DNA from: Mansonella perstans
Taxonomy: Eukaryota; Nematoda; Chromadorea; Rhabditida; Onchocercidae
DNA length: 64,000 bases
Direction of reading: 5' to 3'
Assembly: GCA_037074765.1 (NCBI GenBank)
Contig: JBAMDO010000576.1
Coordinates: 861,940-925,939, forward strand
Shown: in pieces, positions 1 to 12,869 of the stretch
How the letters are laid out: each line of letters starts with the position of its first letter
How positions within the stretch are numbered: position 1 is the first letter of the stretch
The notes under the pieces: generated by a model
What the model saw: the letters and a program-made list of their open reading frames with translations, nothing else
What the model was told of the DNA's origin: nothing
Databases searched by the model: none
Made by a program: the position numbers and the translations under genes

Positions 1-3000
1 TGTCCTTTCATAAATTCTGCAAATAAATAAGAGGTAGTAACTTTCCTGAGTAAATGACATTGCATTTGTTGCGCTAAAATCACTTCATATATTAAAAGAA
101 CTTCATATGTAGCAAAATACTTCAAACAAGCCGGAGTGGTCCTTGTCCACAATTTATGGGCTCAAACACGTATGATCCACAATTAATGTCAAGTTAATGT
201 CAAGGTTTCCTGAGATAAAAAGAATTAACGTGTGAAATCCATGACATAGATTATGACACTTTTGTACTATATGAATATAATGCATTAGTGCACGAGAGAA
301 AATTCAATCCATAGGTCAAACACCTACTAGAGAAGATAAATTGGAGCTGATTATTTGGGCACAACTAACTCTTTCAATGTGGGTATCATCCATTCTTTTG
401 TTTTTTCATTGTACCGCTGGGATTTGAGAGAAAGACCAAATAACGTTGGTAATATAATACAGGTAAACGGAATAGTTGTGCTCCCAAAAAAATCCATAAT
501 TGAACCGAAATTCGGAACTGACAAGGCGATAAGCAATATCAACGCCAAAACTCCGCTACGAATGACGACACGTTGCCAGCACATCTCTATGAAACCAATT
601 TCAGAAAAATTTGAAACTTGAGTTAAAATTTTTTTGATACAAAATAAAATCGGTTTTTAACTCATCCATTGAATTGTTTTAATGCCATCCAGAACTTCAG
701 ACTTTTAGCAAATCTTTTTCGTTATCTTAAGACAAAATGAACGCACTGTGTGGTACATGAAAAATATCTTCAAACTGTTGATTGATCGGATTGATGGTTA
801 AAGTAATAGTTAGCACGCAGTGGAATGCGACTGACAAATCAGCTAGATATCGAATCCAAGTTGTTTGGAGGGAATCAATCACTGATTCCCGCATGCTCTG
901 ACCGTAGACAGCATAGGAATAGATCGATAGCGGCATATACAGAAAACCGGTCCCTAAAAATAATGTTAAAGATTAGATGAATAGCATCCACTTTTTTCAA
1001 ACTTGCTTCATTTTTTGTGTGGTACTATGAAACCAAATCTCATTATATAAGGCTAAATCGATGAAAACAAATACTTATTTAACAACGTTTGAGTGCAGCA
1101 TTTCGAATACAATCATTTTTCCAGCTATCCCTCACATAAAATAATTCCAATGTTTTTGAAATAAGCGAGGAGACATTGTTTCTTTTTCATATCAGACCCT
1201 TTAGATATTAAATTTTCCAGAATGGCAAAATATAAGCAGAAGACTAACAAATAAATCCAAGTATGATCGATTTCGTGAATTCTCGTGGTTCACGCATATC
1301 ATGCTGTATCGTTGGAAATACATGATGACCGCTGTAGGCAAACACGAAAGTGCCAAGACTGTAGAGGGATTGAAATGAGGGTGATTTATAGACAGCTTCT
1401 GATATGCATGAGCTATGATCTAGACTAACACCAAATAAAATTAGTCCAACTGCAGCAACGGTACAAACGACCGATAAGGCTACAGCAAGCCTGAAATTAA
1501 ATTGTCAACTTATTATGTGGAAAGTAAATTGATTGATTTCTGAGTAAAACTTGACAGTATAATGATTGCGAATTTGTTCGACCCGAATGTATTTGATCCT
1601 CTTCACTTCAGAGATTTTTTCAAGCATACATTTAGAATTTTTGATAACTCTTCTGAGAAATTAAAAAGGAAAAAAGAACTTTTTTATGTTGGAAATGATG
1701 AAATTAAATATATGTCATTTCAAAGCTTACTTGACAGATCAGATGTCATTCAGAGTATCTCTGGCAGATTTAAAGAAAAGGAAAATAAACTTTTTACAAA
1801 ACATTCATTTATTTATTTTTTCATTTTATTTCATTTTTATTTCATTTCCTTCATTTTTTTAGATTCACTAAATAATTTTGTTGAAGAGTCACTTTAAAAT
1901 ACGATCTTTTGTGTCGATTTTTAGTCAGTGGGATATATTGTGATGGAATAAGATTTCAGAAATTCTTCCTGCTGTATATTCAACCAGAAACGACAATTGT
2001 TGCACAGCATAGTGAAGAAAAATATTACTGCTAATTGCTACAATGGACTGGATGGCAATACTGACTATTTGTGTGAAATTATTTTACGAAATTCCAAAAA
2101 AAAAGATGTGATTTTTCGAACAAACCAAAAATCAGCTGGCGATCGGAGGAAAGTAATCGGCGAGATTAATATTACAAGAATTATTAGTAATAGACAGAAA
2201 TCTATTCTAATACCGAAATAGATTAGAACTTTGTGCAATATACTTGATGAGAGAATAACATATGCAATTGTGACACCGAACAACGTCATATTAACACAGA
2301 AAGCCGTGAAAGCCCTGAAATTTAAATTTTCGATTTTTGAAATGTGCAAAATTAAGAGATCTTGATTAGCCAATGTATATGAGATTGAGTTTAAAAAATG
2401 ATCAGAACTGCAATTTCTACAGTGTAATGTTTCTCTGGCATTGTTTATGTGATTTGCAAATAAAGTGATGAAATTGTAATAAGGCAAGATTGAAATTAAT
2501 ATGCAAATTAACGAAACAATAGCTCATCTGAATATTCGACTAAATCAAATTACTCTGTGCGTAGCGCAATTTGAAAAACGATGAAGTATATAACTTGCCT
2601 CATTTTAGGTCCGAAACTACGCATGCCGATTTCTGGATACGGTTGGCGACAATGTGAGTTGTAGATAGCCCATCGATCTCTCATTATAATCCATGTCTCG
2701 GATAAGAGATAAGCAGTGTTCGTAAAAAATATAGCAATCAATCCCATAAATACACAACCAAGAAACATACCTGAAACAAGGATCATTTAACTGAAGATAA
2801 AATATATGTACCAACTAAAATTCATGAGGTTTTAGATATTAAACTAGGACGGATGACCAATGATCGAATTTAAGAGAAATAAAAGAGGAGAAGCAGTGTT
2901 TCCTTGATGTATGATGCTGAACTATTTATTACTTAGCCTAATTTTCACTCTCAATTCAAGCAATTTTCCACATCTACATAATCTGTTATAATCAAAAATT

Positions 3001-3311
3001 TTAGCAACAAAACCTGTTTCATGAAATCCTGCTGGCAGAGCCACTATACCTCCACCAACCAAATCTCCAGCAACCATAATGGATGCGACAAACCAACCAT
3101 AACCTCGTTTCGGAACTTTTATTGTAGATGTGGCACTAGCATCCTTCGTCTTATCTTTTGTTGTTTCAATTTGTTGTTTATTTTGCATTTCAATGTCAGA
3201 AATGAACGTCTTGGTAGCTTTTTGTGTTGGTCCTTTGCCGATAGTAGTTCTAATATCTGCTTGTGTTCGTATATTGTTAAAATCGCCCACTAATCTGCTC
3301 ATTTTCAACAA
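1..3311 (-). CDS. Amino acid transporter, Aa_trans (SLC32/36/38-like) family, 3' end outside window
   Basis: Proton- or sodium-coupled amino acid transporters of this family carry amino acids across plasma or organelle membranes using about 11 membrane helices. Seven exons join in perfect phase on the minus strand: 3311-3014, 2770-2599, 2314-2126, 1490-1249, 953-747, 586-370 and 16-1. They give 447 residues, and the C-terminus lies off the left edge. After a polar N-terminal tail of about 75 residues comes the family's first helix with its glycine-rich break ([11 protein letters not shown]), then later helices, a [15 protein letters not shown] segment and the nematode-typical [10 protein letters not shown] and [10 protein letters not shown] segments. 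The exon 2 donor appears to be GC (GCAAGT) rather than GT. Start chosen at 3311; an in-frame Met nine bases further in is equally possible. Family is secure, substrate unknown. Confidence 0.9.
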
Positions 3312-6300
3312 TTTCTATCTGCAAAAATTTTATTTGAACTGAAACTTTGCAACTCCAAAACTTTAAAACAAAAATATGGTCATTAATCGTTTCGCTTCAT
3401 TGCTCACATTGCTCACCCTCAGTAGATGCGAGCAGTAAAATAGATTACAAGTATACCACCTAATTTTCGACAATTAGCGCAATCGCTAAACTATCTTTAA
3501 TCATACTTTGAGAAGAGTTCATTAAAATCATTTCATCAAGTTAAGAACTTCGCTAACTGCAAATATCAAATTGCATGCAAGAGCACGCACTTTACATAAA
3601 AGCAACATTTAAACTAAATTTAATCCGTGCAAACTTTAACCGTACATGCTCATCAAAACATACATATGTTATTCGATGAACTCAAATGGCTTCGATCGGC
3701 GCAAATATATGTGTGCTTTATAAGGACAATGCAAGCGAATGACAGAAAAATGTGGAAGACCAGTTTCAAAAGAGCAGATTCAATGACAACTAGTAGAGGA
3801 CGAAAGTTCATTTTTTAAGAAAAAATGATAATTTCCAAAAAAAAAAAAAAAAAGTGAATTCTTAAGAATAAATTGCATGATGCAATTTTGCGTAATACAT
3901 TTGTTTTCAAAATGTTTGATTGAACTCATCAATCCAACTTTTCCGGATGTAGAAGAGACAGATACTGTTTAATTTAACCTTTGGTCGAATTACTGTTGTT
4001 CAGTTGTTGGACATCTGCACTTTCTGAATATGAATTATTGTCATTGATGAGAAACAAAATAGTATCTGCCCACAGGATGAGACAAATATCTGAGAAGCAA
4101 AATAGTATCGTAAGAAAGGAACAATTGCTTTGACCTTGACCTTAATATATTCGAAGGGGATAATCAAAGATTAAAACAATGTATATCATGATAGTAGTTC
4201 TTATCAACTAAAAGGATCGAATCGAAGTTCGTTTTGCGTATTTTTCGAAAAAAAAAATTGAATTTCGAAATGGAGAGAATTTAAAAAGATCAAGAAAATG
4301 CAGGATGGGTAAGTAAGTTTATCGTTAATCGAATAACTTCAGTATCATTGTTTTAATCATAAAGCTGTATCATGAAGATTCAATTTTACCCAGACATTTT
4401 GCGCTAAGACAGTTCATTAAAACTATTGATTAAAACATTTTTTTTTTTTTTTTTCTAATAAGTAATGTCGTTAAGCTTTCTGACAGTTCAATATAGGTAT
4501 TAAAAGTGATGGTTTCAGAAATGAAATTGGCAATTAAATTTTTTTGACAAAACTTTCAGTTGGTAAAATGAGCAAAGGAATTTCACATTCCACTATTCTA
4601 TGCCAAAATCACAGATCAAATTAGCTTACACTTTCAGAAAATGTTCACAAATATTCAGAAGCATCTTTTGACATTACCTTATCTCCCTATATGATAACAT
4701 CCTTTTTAATCAAATTACAAGCACTTTGCAAGCAACTTTAGAACTTAGTGGCATGTCTGTCCTATTTCTTCATTTTTCTCTTTAAATTTCTCTTCTTTCG
4801 CTTTCTCACCATAGAATGTTGGCAATGAATTTTTTCTTAAAGATGAATTTGAATAGCAAATCAGTACTGAAAAACTCCTATTTGCATTTAAAATATTAAC
4901 TGGGTCAGAACTAAAGTTAATAATATCAGAGTTCTCTTTCCTGAGTGCTGATTCGCGTAATTGATCGAACTTGCTGTGATTCTTAAAGCCTTTCTCGTTT
5001 TTGAAGAAAAATTTATTTCTTGAAGAAAAAATTTTATAATAAACGATTTATTCACGAACAAAATCCTGGCAGTTCTTTAATATTCGTATTTAAATCTAAA
5101 CAATTTCGTATTGTACTGTCCTCAAGAGCAAGATGACATTGCTGATTCGTTGGAAGTGATTTTTAAAAAGGACAATGAATGAGTTGCTGAATCAGTTCAG
5201 GTATGCTTATCACTAACTATCATTATGATTGGTGAGAAGGTGAATTGATTTGATCAAGGTTAAATAGTGCTCTGTTCGAGGTATTTAGACAGATGTTTAT
5301 TTAGATAGATTAATGGAAATTTTCATTCAACATTTTAGACGAGCAAAATTCCCACGACATCAAATTTTTAGGAAATTTTATGGAATGTTTTATGTTCGAC
5401 AAAAAATGAAATTACTTCTACAATTTTTCAAATGTGCAAAAATGCGCAATTGATAATTCAGTGGAATTGCTAAATTTCAATTTAAAGTTCAGCAAATGTC
5501 TTACAGTTCTGAGAAAATGTTCTTCCATCGAAACATTACATTTTATCAATGTGAATTTCTTTAAAAAAGCTGAAAAGTTTTTTAGTACAAATATTTGCAT
5601 TTGGCATATTGTTTTTCCAACTTTCGGCAATATTTTCTTTAAGTTTTTAACCATTTAAAAAAAACAATATATAACAATTTGATTAGTTTAAAACAACGAA
5701 GAAATGCCAAACTTTCAGGAAAACTGGTTTTTGCTATTTTCCAGTACAAAGTATTTCCTTTTTTCGATGAAATTTGAAACAAATATTGCAATAAATACAA
5801 CTCAATTACTGCTAAATAATTTAACTGATATATAGATAAAACCAAAAAAGTTTTATGTAAATGACACTTTAATCGCTTACTTAAACATGAATGATTAAGT
5901 TATGCATGTCGTCTAACTCATCGTTCATACTTTCGGATTGCGCTTTTGATATTCTTTGCCGCTTTGCTTGCACTATAACTTCTATAATGTTGTCATAAAC
6001 AAAGTTTTTGTTTCAGGGAAAGAAAACGAAAGAGAAATATTTTGAAAATTGTTTGAAAAAAAAAAAAATTGAGGGATTCAACGAAGGCAAAAATTAGGAA
6101 GCGGAAGAATAGGGCTGAAAATTCTAGAATAAATTTATGAAGTTGTTAGCAGCAGGTAATTAACATGGTGATTAATTACTCAGCAACGATAACAGATAAA
6201 GAATGATAAGTGTATTTTGAAGGATAGACGGAAAGGGTAACAATTAATTTTCCATCAAGACAATGTAAACGTTGGGTGATAAGCGCAAAATTTCAATACA

Positions 6301-9300
6301 ATTTAAAATAAATAACTACAGTTATTTTTTATATAACATCATGTTATCGTGTACTTGTCTGATAATTTTATTACAGTCTTATAATTTTATTTGCATGAAA
6401 ATAACACTTTACGGTAAGGGAACGTAACGTATACATTTTTATGCCACATTAAAGCCAATTCAATACAATGGAGAAATTGATGGATGACTTCTCTTATCAG
6501 TCAACTTTTTGGTACCATTACACAAAAGTAAACCTAGCAACCATTAAGACTCATTTTTTTAAAATGATTATCACTCTTCTTCACTTTTAACAGTCTAATT
6601 ATGAACTTTGTCCAATCGATAAATATATAAAAAAAGTGACTTTGGGCAAAAAAATTTCAATAGACTAAAAACTGATGATATTTCGATAGAGAAGAAGTTT
6701 TTTTAAGGAAATATCATAGATACTCTAACTGTAATATATGTTGACGGCAAAAAGTGCAACTATTAACCACTCAAAAAAAATGGTAGAATTGGTGCCGAAC
6801 AAGTAGTAAAGTAATAAAAGTCAGGAGACGCTAACTATTGAACTAAATTAAACCTCATAATATTTTTTCCTATTTGTGATGGCAAGATTAGAAGACAAGC
6901 GCACAATATCACTCAGTAAAGGAAACAGGACAATAATAATGTAATTAAGACTAGGAAATTTAGGGTCATCATAAACATTGGTTTGATGGTAAAAATAAAC
7001 GAAACAGTAGTAATCTGGCCACCATCCTTTTTTGAACAATTGAATTGCTAATCATTTACTTCACTATCCATTCTGTCTGTTTAAGATGCGAACATTATTC
7101 TCTAGGTAATTAATTCGTTAACCGAAAATTCCCTCAAATTATCACCATTATTTTATATCCATTTATTATTTCAAAAAAAAAAATTCACTCTTTTCTAGAA
7201 CGGTAAACTTGACCAAGCCATACAAGGTGGAGAAGCTATTTCAAGTAATTCATTATTTCTTCATTTAGCTGGGAACTATTACGGTATGTGTTTACTACTT
7301 TCTAGCATAAAATTGCAGAAATGTTAGCTCAGAGAAAACATACGGAAAAGACATGCATGTATAATATAGATAAATTAATGCTTTTTTTTGCATTTTCAAT
7401 TTTATCAAAATGTGTAAATAAAACTTAAGATTTATACGACTTATTTATTGGGAATAGTGGAAAAATTTTTTTTTATAATTGAAAAAAATAAAATTTTTAT
7501 TTGTAAAATAGATGTGAAGAAATATTCGGGTTCACGAATTATTTTTAATTAGTTGAAATTGTCTTCGAAATCCCTTTTGCTAAATAATCGACTTTTTTTC
7601 AGATTTTTAACCTTAAACATTTTATGATTAACAGGAGCAATTTAGAATCATCGATATCTTTCTTAAGAACTGTCTACTAGTGGAGCTCTTGAACGACCTG
7701 CTTTCTCATTTCTTTGCAGTGCTGTTAGACTTTGTTAAAAATGTACCGATCCTTTTGTTGATATTGCACGAACAGTTGAAATTAATTAATATTATAGGGA
7801 TTCAATTTCACCAAACATATGAATTTTTCGATTATATTTACGTTGTTAAATTATCTACAAAAATCCATTCCTAATAGATGCTTGAATCTGTACTTTTTTA
7901 GTGGTAGACATCAAAGCGCTTCAGTTTTGTTTTCTGTTTCAAGAATCTTTATATTATTCACATTGTTCTTAGTCACATAAAAATGTCAAAAATCACCTAA
8001 AGATAAAGTGTTATTATTCAAACTAACAGATTCCTGATCAATGTTTTACGAGAATGTATGTGCCAAGCGGAGCAGGAGCTATGGTTCGCAAATGAAATAA
8101 GAAAAAAATATAAACTTAATTACGCTAAAGGAATAATTCGGCGGAATTTAATCGATTTCCTTACTGTAAAGAGTGAAATCGAGCATAGTTTGTTCGGTGG
8201 GAGCAGGAAAGAAATGACAAATGATAAATATGATATTTATCGCATTAAACGCATCAGGCGTAAACAAATTGCCAACTGTGAGATTATTGCAAAAGTTGGT
8301 GTTATAATACATTTGAACTTTGAAACTTAATGCGTCATACCAATTCGTCGATGATTGCTTGTTATGGACAATTTGGTCAGTGAAAAAATCATCACAATTA
8401 TTGTACTGATGAGCGATCTTAGTGAAATTAAAAAACATCATTGGGAGCTTGTATTGCGATAAATGCTTTGACAACAACAATAAAATTCTAATTTTCTTTT
8501 TAAGTAATACTGCAACATAATCATTTAGCTATCATATCAGTATAGCAATGTGTTGTCTAAATTTCTTTTGATTAATGTTTGGAAATTTTGATTCAGATTC
8601 CTTATATACAATTTCAATATTTTTAATATAGAATGAGAACCCAATTAGTATTTAACGCTTAGATTTTCATTTAAAAATTTTCACGCATCATTTGTTGAAA
8701 TATTTTTTAGTGGCAGTAACGATTAAAGTGAAAATGCGGCACTTGTGTGAATTCAAAAGAGAAAAAATTATTCGTTGGAAGAAGCATTAAAAGGATTACT
8801 GTATTCAAATTATCTGCATTAAATGACAGAACAAAAGCCACATAAGACAGGCAGTTTTTGATAATTTTTTTTTTTGATGTCTTTTTTAATAAAAATTAAA
8901 CAAAATGGAAATGTCAGAGATCTGTTCAATTCATAATATAACCACTTTATACTGTGGATTTTACGTCAGAATCTGCGCAACTGCCATTTGCTTCTCGTGA
9001 AGGCGATGATCACAGTTTAGAAATGAGGGGAAGTTAATGTTGTTCATTGCAATTTCTGCACTATTATTGAAAAACCTCATTCTCTGCAAAATGCCAAATG
9101 GGTTATCGAAATGCACTGATTATCAAAGATATCCATGTTACATTGAATCATCAAGCAATCGTAGTCATCATGAACGTACTTAAGAGTTGCATAAAGCAAA
9201 ATTGAAGCATATATTAAAATGATATTCTTAGATAATGACAGTCATATTGTATTTTGCTGATATATTCCATGTTTATGTAATGAGAAAAGTCGTGACATCA

Positions 9301-12300
9301 ATTCTGGTATCATGTACGTACTTCTACTTTAAATCTAATACTATTAGTACTGTTTGTTTTGCGAAAACTTTCAACCAATGTTAGTTGTATAGTTAATAAG
9401 AATACCACAAAAGACTTATTTTGTTTATTGGAAACCCTGCAGTAACATCACAGTCTTAAAAGAATGGATGAATATCTAACAACAACATTGCAAATTTTGT
9501 AAAATAAATTGCCCAAGTAGAACCTGTTATGTTAATATTTTTATTTGTTGTGTATCTAAAATAGCTTATTTCCAATCATTCACACATAATAATCAATATG
9601 ATGAATCATGTCAGAAAGTTGTCAATCAAAAGATACAAACATTAATGTTCAGATTTAATTACTATTTATACTTTCTAATCACCTTTAGCAGAAGTGAACA
9701 AATACTTCTGATTCATGTCCCTTATACCTTTAATATCAATAAGTTTTTTTCAGAATTACACGAGTTGTTTATTGCAGCTGAACTAACCTTTTGATTATCT
9801 ACCTTTCTGCTCATATATCTAATTTAAAAGCATCGATACCTAATGCTCTTATCATAGTCTCTTTTCCTCTCATTAACAAAATGTCATAAAATGCCATGCT
9901 TCTTCACAGAAAATTTAAAACATGAAGTAAACTGAATATTTAAGTTCACTCTGAAAGTGTAAATCTTAAGAATGATAATTGAAAAGGAAGTGTTGAAGGT
10001 CGAATCAAGTAAGGTCAAGAAGAGCAAAAACTCTCTTTAATATTCTTTTATTCATACATTTTCATTTTTTTCTAATTTACCGATTCCCGTACCTTTGATC
10101 ATAGCTGCGCATTGAAACTGAATGGTATCTAGACAGCAAATTCACCTATATTTAAGGTAGCATATGTGACACATTTGTTAGCAGCAGCATATCATCATAT
10201 CCTCTTTAAATTCATGATGAAGACTCGTTTAATTTATAAGTACTAATAAAATTATTTCCAAAAGATTCAGTTTTGAACAGTTCTTTAATTCAGATTTCAA
10301 TTGCCAGTTAATTTGAACTTCATTCAGCAGTCCGAAATAATAATTTTTATTTATCACTATTTTTTATCACACATAAAGCCTCTATCAGATTCACGAAGCA
10401 TACGATTAAGATTTCTTTTCCTTATATGGTTAGGGATTAAAGTTTTTCTTCATCAGTACTAAGCTATACGTCAGATGCAAAGTCTAGGAAGTGCTTCTGC
10501 TCTGTAATTTTCCTCATTACGATTGTAAATATGCAACATAAATATGGATATATAGAGCACAAATGTTCATATACTTTTAATGATTTCTCCATTCTTACAT
10601 TACTAAAGCTCCATCCGTCTTCCTTGTTTCTTTCTTCATCCTGATAAATTTCTTGCATTGCACTGATATGAATAGAAAATTGATTTCTCCTTAATAGTAT
10701 AATAAGCTGATACATCCGCAGTTGGAGATAAAATGCCTAGTTTATATATACAGTGTTTCTTATTATATATATTATATACAATAGTTTTATATTATATACA
10801 ACCAGTGCAGTCTCCCTGTACTAACTCATCAGTACTCTTGTATCTGAAATGTTTCATGAATGCAGTAAATCCTTATCAGCCTTAGGGTATTTACGAGAAC
10901 CACTACAGAACTGTTGTAATATGACCTTATAATTCTCCTTAGAGGACACAGACGAGCATGACTATATGACTACAGTTTGTCTTACCACAAATTTAGGGCG
11001 ATAATTTTCAAGATTCAATGAAAAAAGACAAATATGGACAAGGTAAATAATCTTATCGAAATTTCAAAGGCAATCTTTCACTGAAAGTTATGTTTGAAGT
11101 TTTTTTACGCATGATAGAGTAGATAGAGAATTGGAATATTTCTAAGGTTCTGCATATGCTAAAAGTTCAACAATAACTAATTGATAGTATGACTACTCGA
11201 TTGACCTGAAACAAAAACAGGCTGTAAAAGTAGGACTTTCTTTGGCGGACAAAGCTTAGCAAAAACACATAGATCACAAGAATGATTTTGGTCATTTGCA
11301 AAAAAAAAATCAGATTAAATTACAAATTGTTTCCAATCATGACTCAATTATTTCTTGCAATGATTTATCAAATTATGATTTGTAAACATTCTTCTTAGCT
11401 GCAATTCAAAGTAAGAAATTACGTTTTTCAAGTATGCTACTTTACAATACAACCAAACAAAACTAGTGTAACTCACCATTTAAATGATAGTGCATCTCAC
11501 TTAGAATGATTGAAGAAGCCTGAGGCAACAAGGCTCATTACTTGTGGAGAAGTCTCTCTTCAACAGAATGCATTAGAAGCAATGAGAAGAGACACTGATG
11601 CTATTACTGAAATTATTAGCATCAATTGGCTTACTCTTTTATTTTCTATAATATAAACGAGTAATCCTGGAAAACAGTTCTAAAGATTTTATGGGAATAT
11701 ATAGAAAACTATTGCCTATCATAGCTTTCGACATGAACGATAATAATAATTTCATGAACAATAGCTTTTGGATTAGCTGCTATATATTCAAAACCATGAT
11801 GCTTTTTTTCTTTGTATGGAAAAAAAACATTCAAATCAAAACATTCCTATTCTCGATGCTTTGTTTGGTGAAAAAGAAGGATGCAGGTAAAGTGTTAAAT
11901 GTTTTAAAATCAGTATAAAAAACAATGAGTGAAATTGCTGAATAGAAAGAAAGAAAAGTTGATAAAATATTGATGATAAATGAAATGATTAATAATCAGT
12001 AAATACCTATTAGAAATGGGATTAAATAGGATTATTTATTGTCTTCCTGCTAGAAATAGGATTATCTTTCGGACAAAATGCTTTTTCTTGCTTCACAAAC
12101 TTTTTAATTTAAAGGGAAATGTAAAAATTTCAAAAGTGAGCATAAATTGTTTGCGTTTAAAATTAGCAATACTATCGATTAGCTACGGTTGCTATTGAAT
12201 ATGGTTAGACTAAATTATGATGCATTATTTTTGTTTTTTTTTTTAGTTTTTTTTTTTTTGTTCTGGTAGGTTTGTTATAAAAAACATGGTTAACTATTTG

Positions 12301-12869
12301 CCTTATTTTATTTGTTAGTTTTGATTGTTAGGTCGAGAAAATTAATACTTGTTATTACTTGATTTTTTACACTTAGTTTTTTATTATTTTATTTGTTTTT
12401 ATAACCATGTTTTTTATTTTTTAAATTTCGTTTACTATGATTTTTTATTTTTGATACTATGATTGTTTCTATTTAAATTTCGTTTACTATGATTTTTTAT
12501 TTGTCTTTTGAATTTATAATTTTTTAAAATGTGCTTTTTGGGAAGTTTTTTGGGAAGTTTTGGGTAGTTTTGGAAGCTTGAAATTTTGGAAATTTTGGGA
12601 CTTTTTGGGAAGTTTCCTGCTTATTTTCTACATGTGTGATTTATCTAGGGTGCATATTGAGGTTATCTCCCGTTCTCTCTCCATCAATTTGCAATCTATG
12701 GGATGTTCATATTGCATTGTGCTGGAGCTCAATCGTCACGGTAAAAAGTACGCGGTAAAATTTGAATTTTGAATGTGTCTGTCTGAACAGGTGGCGTTTA
12801 TCCGTCTGGCTAACCTGGTACTGGTACATTCCGGGTAGTCCACTGATTTGCTCTTCATTTTTTTCCATT
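3312..12869. other. Gene-poor AT-rich stretch
   Basis: I find no recognisable gene in these 9.5 kb. Two pieces look weakly exon-like. The first is a 90-codon plus-strand frame at 8058-8330, rich in charged residues, with no family match I recognise. The second is a minus-strand block near 10673-10580, with an acceptor after TTCATATCAG and a possible GTAAGA or GTATAT donor, reading EIYQDEERNKEDGWSF. Neither can be tied to neighbouring exons. The stretch may contain upstream regulatory DNA of the flanking divergent genes, but no site could be identified. Confidence 0.5.
12230..12620 (+). repeat. Low-complexity T-rich and TTTGGGAAG repeats
   Basis: Long T runs are followed by two copies of a phrase like TTTCGTTTACTATGATTTTT (near 12425 and 12478) and by several degenerate TTTTGGGAAG units at 12536-12620. 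The frame that translates through the last block is a low-complexity artefact rather than a gene. This simple sequence sits directly upstream of the coiled-coil gene that starts at 12870. Confidence 0.7.

Noticed and set aside
8148..8480. 110-codon minus-strand ORF and overlapping 90-codon plus-strand ORF at 8058
   Set aside because: No splice context or family similarity. Open frames this long are expected occasionally in 9.5 kb of AT-rich DNA read in six frames.
12560..12772. ORF with Gly/Phe/Trp/Lys repeats
   Set aside because: It translates the TTTTGGGAAG simple repeat; low-complexity artefact.
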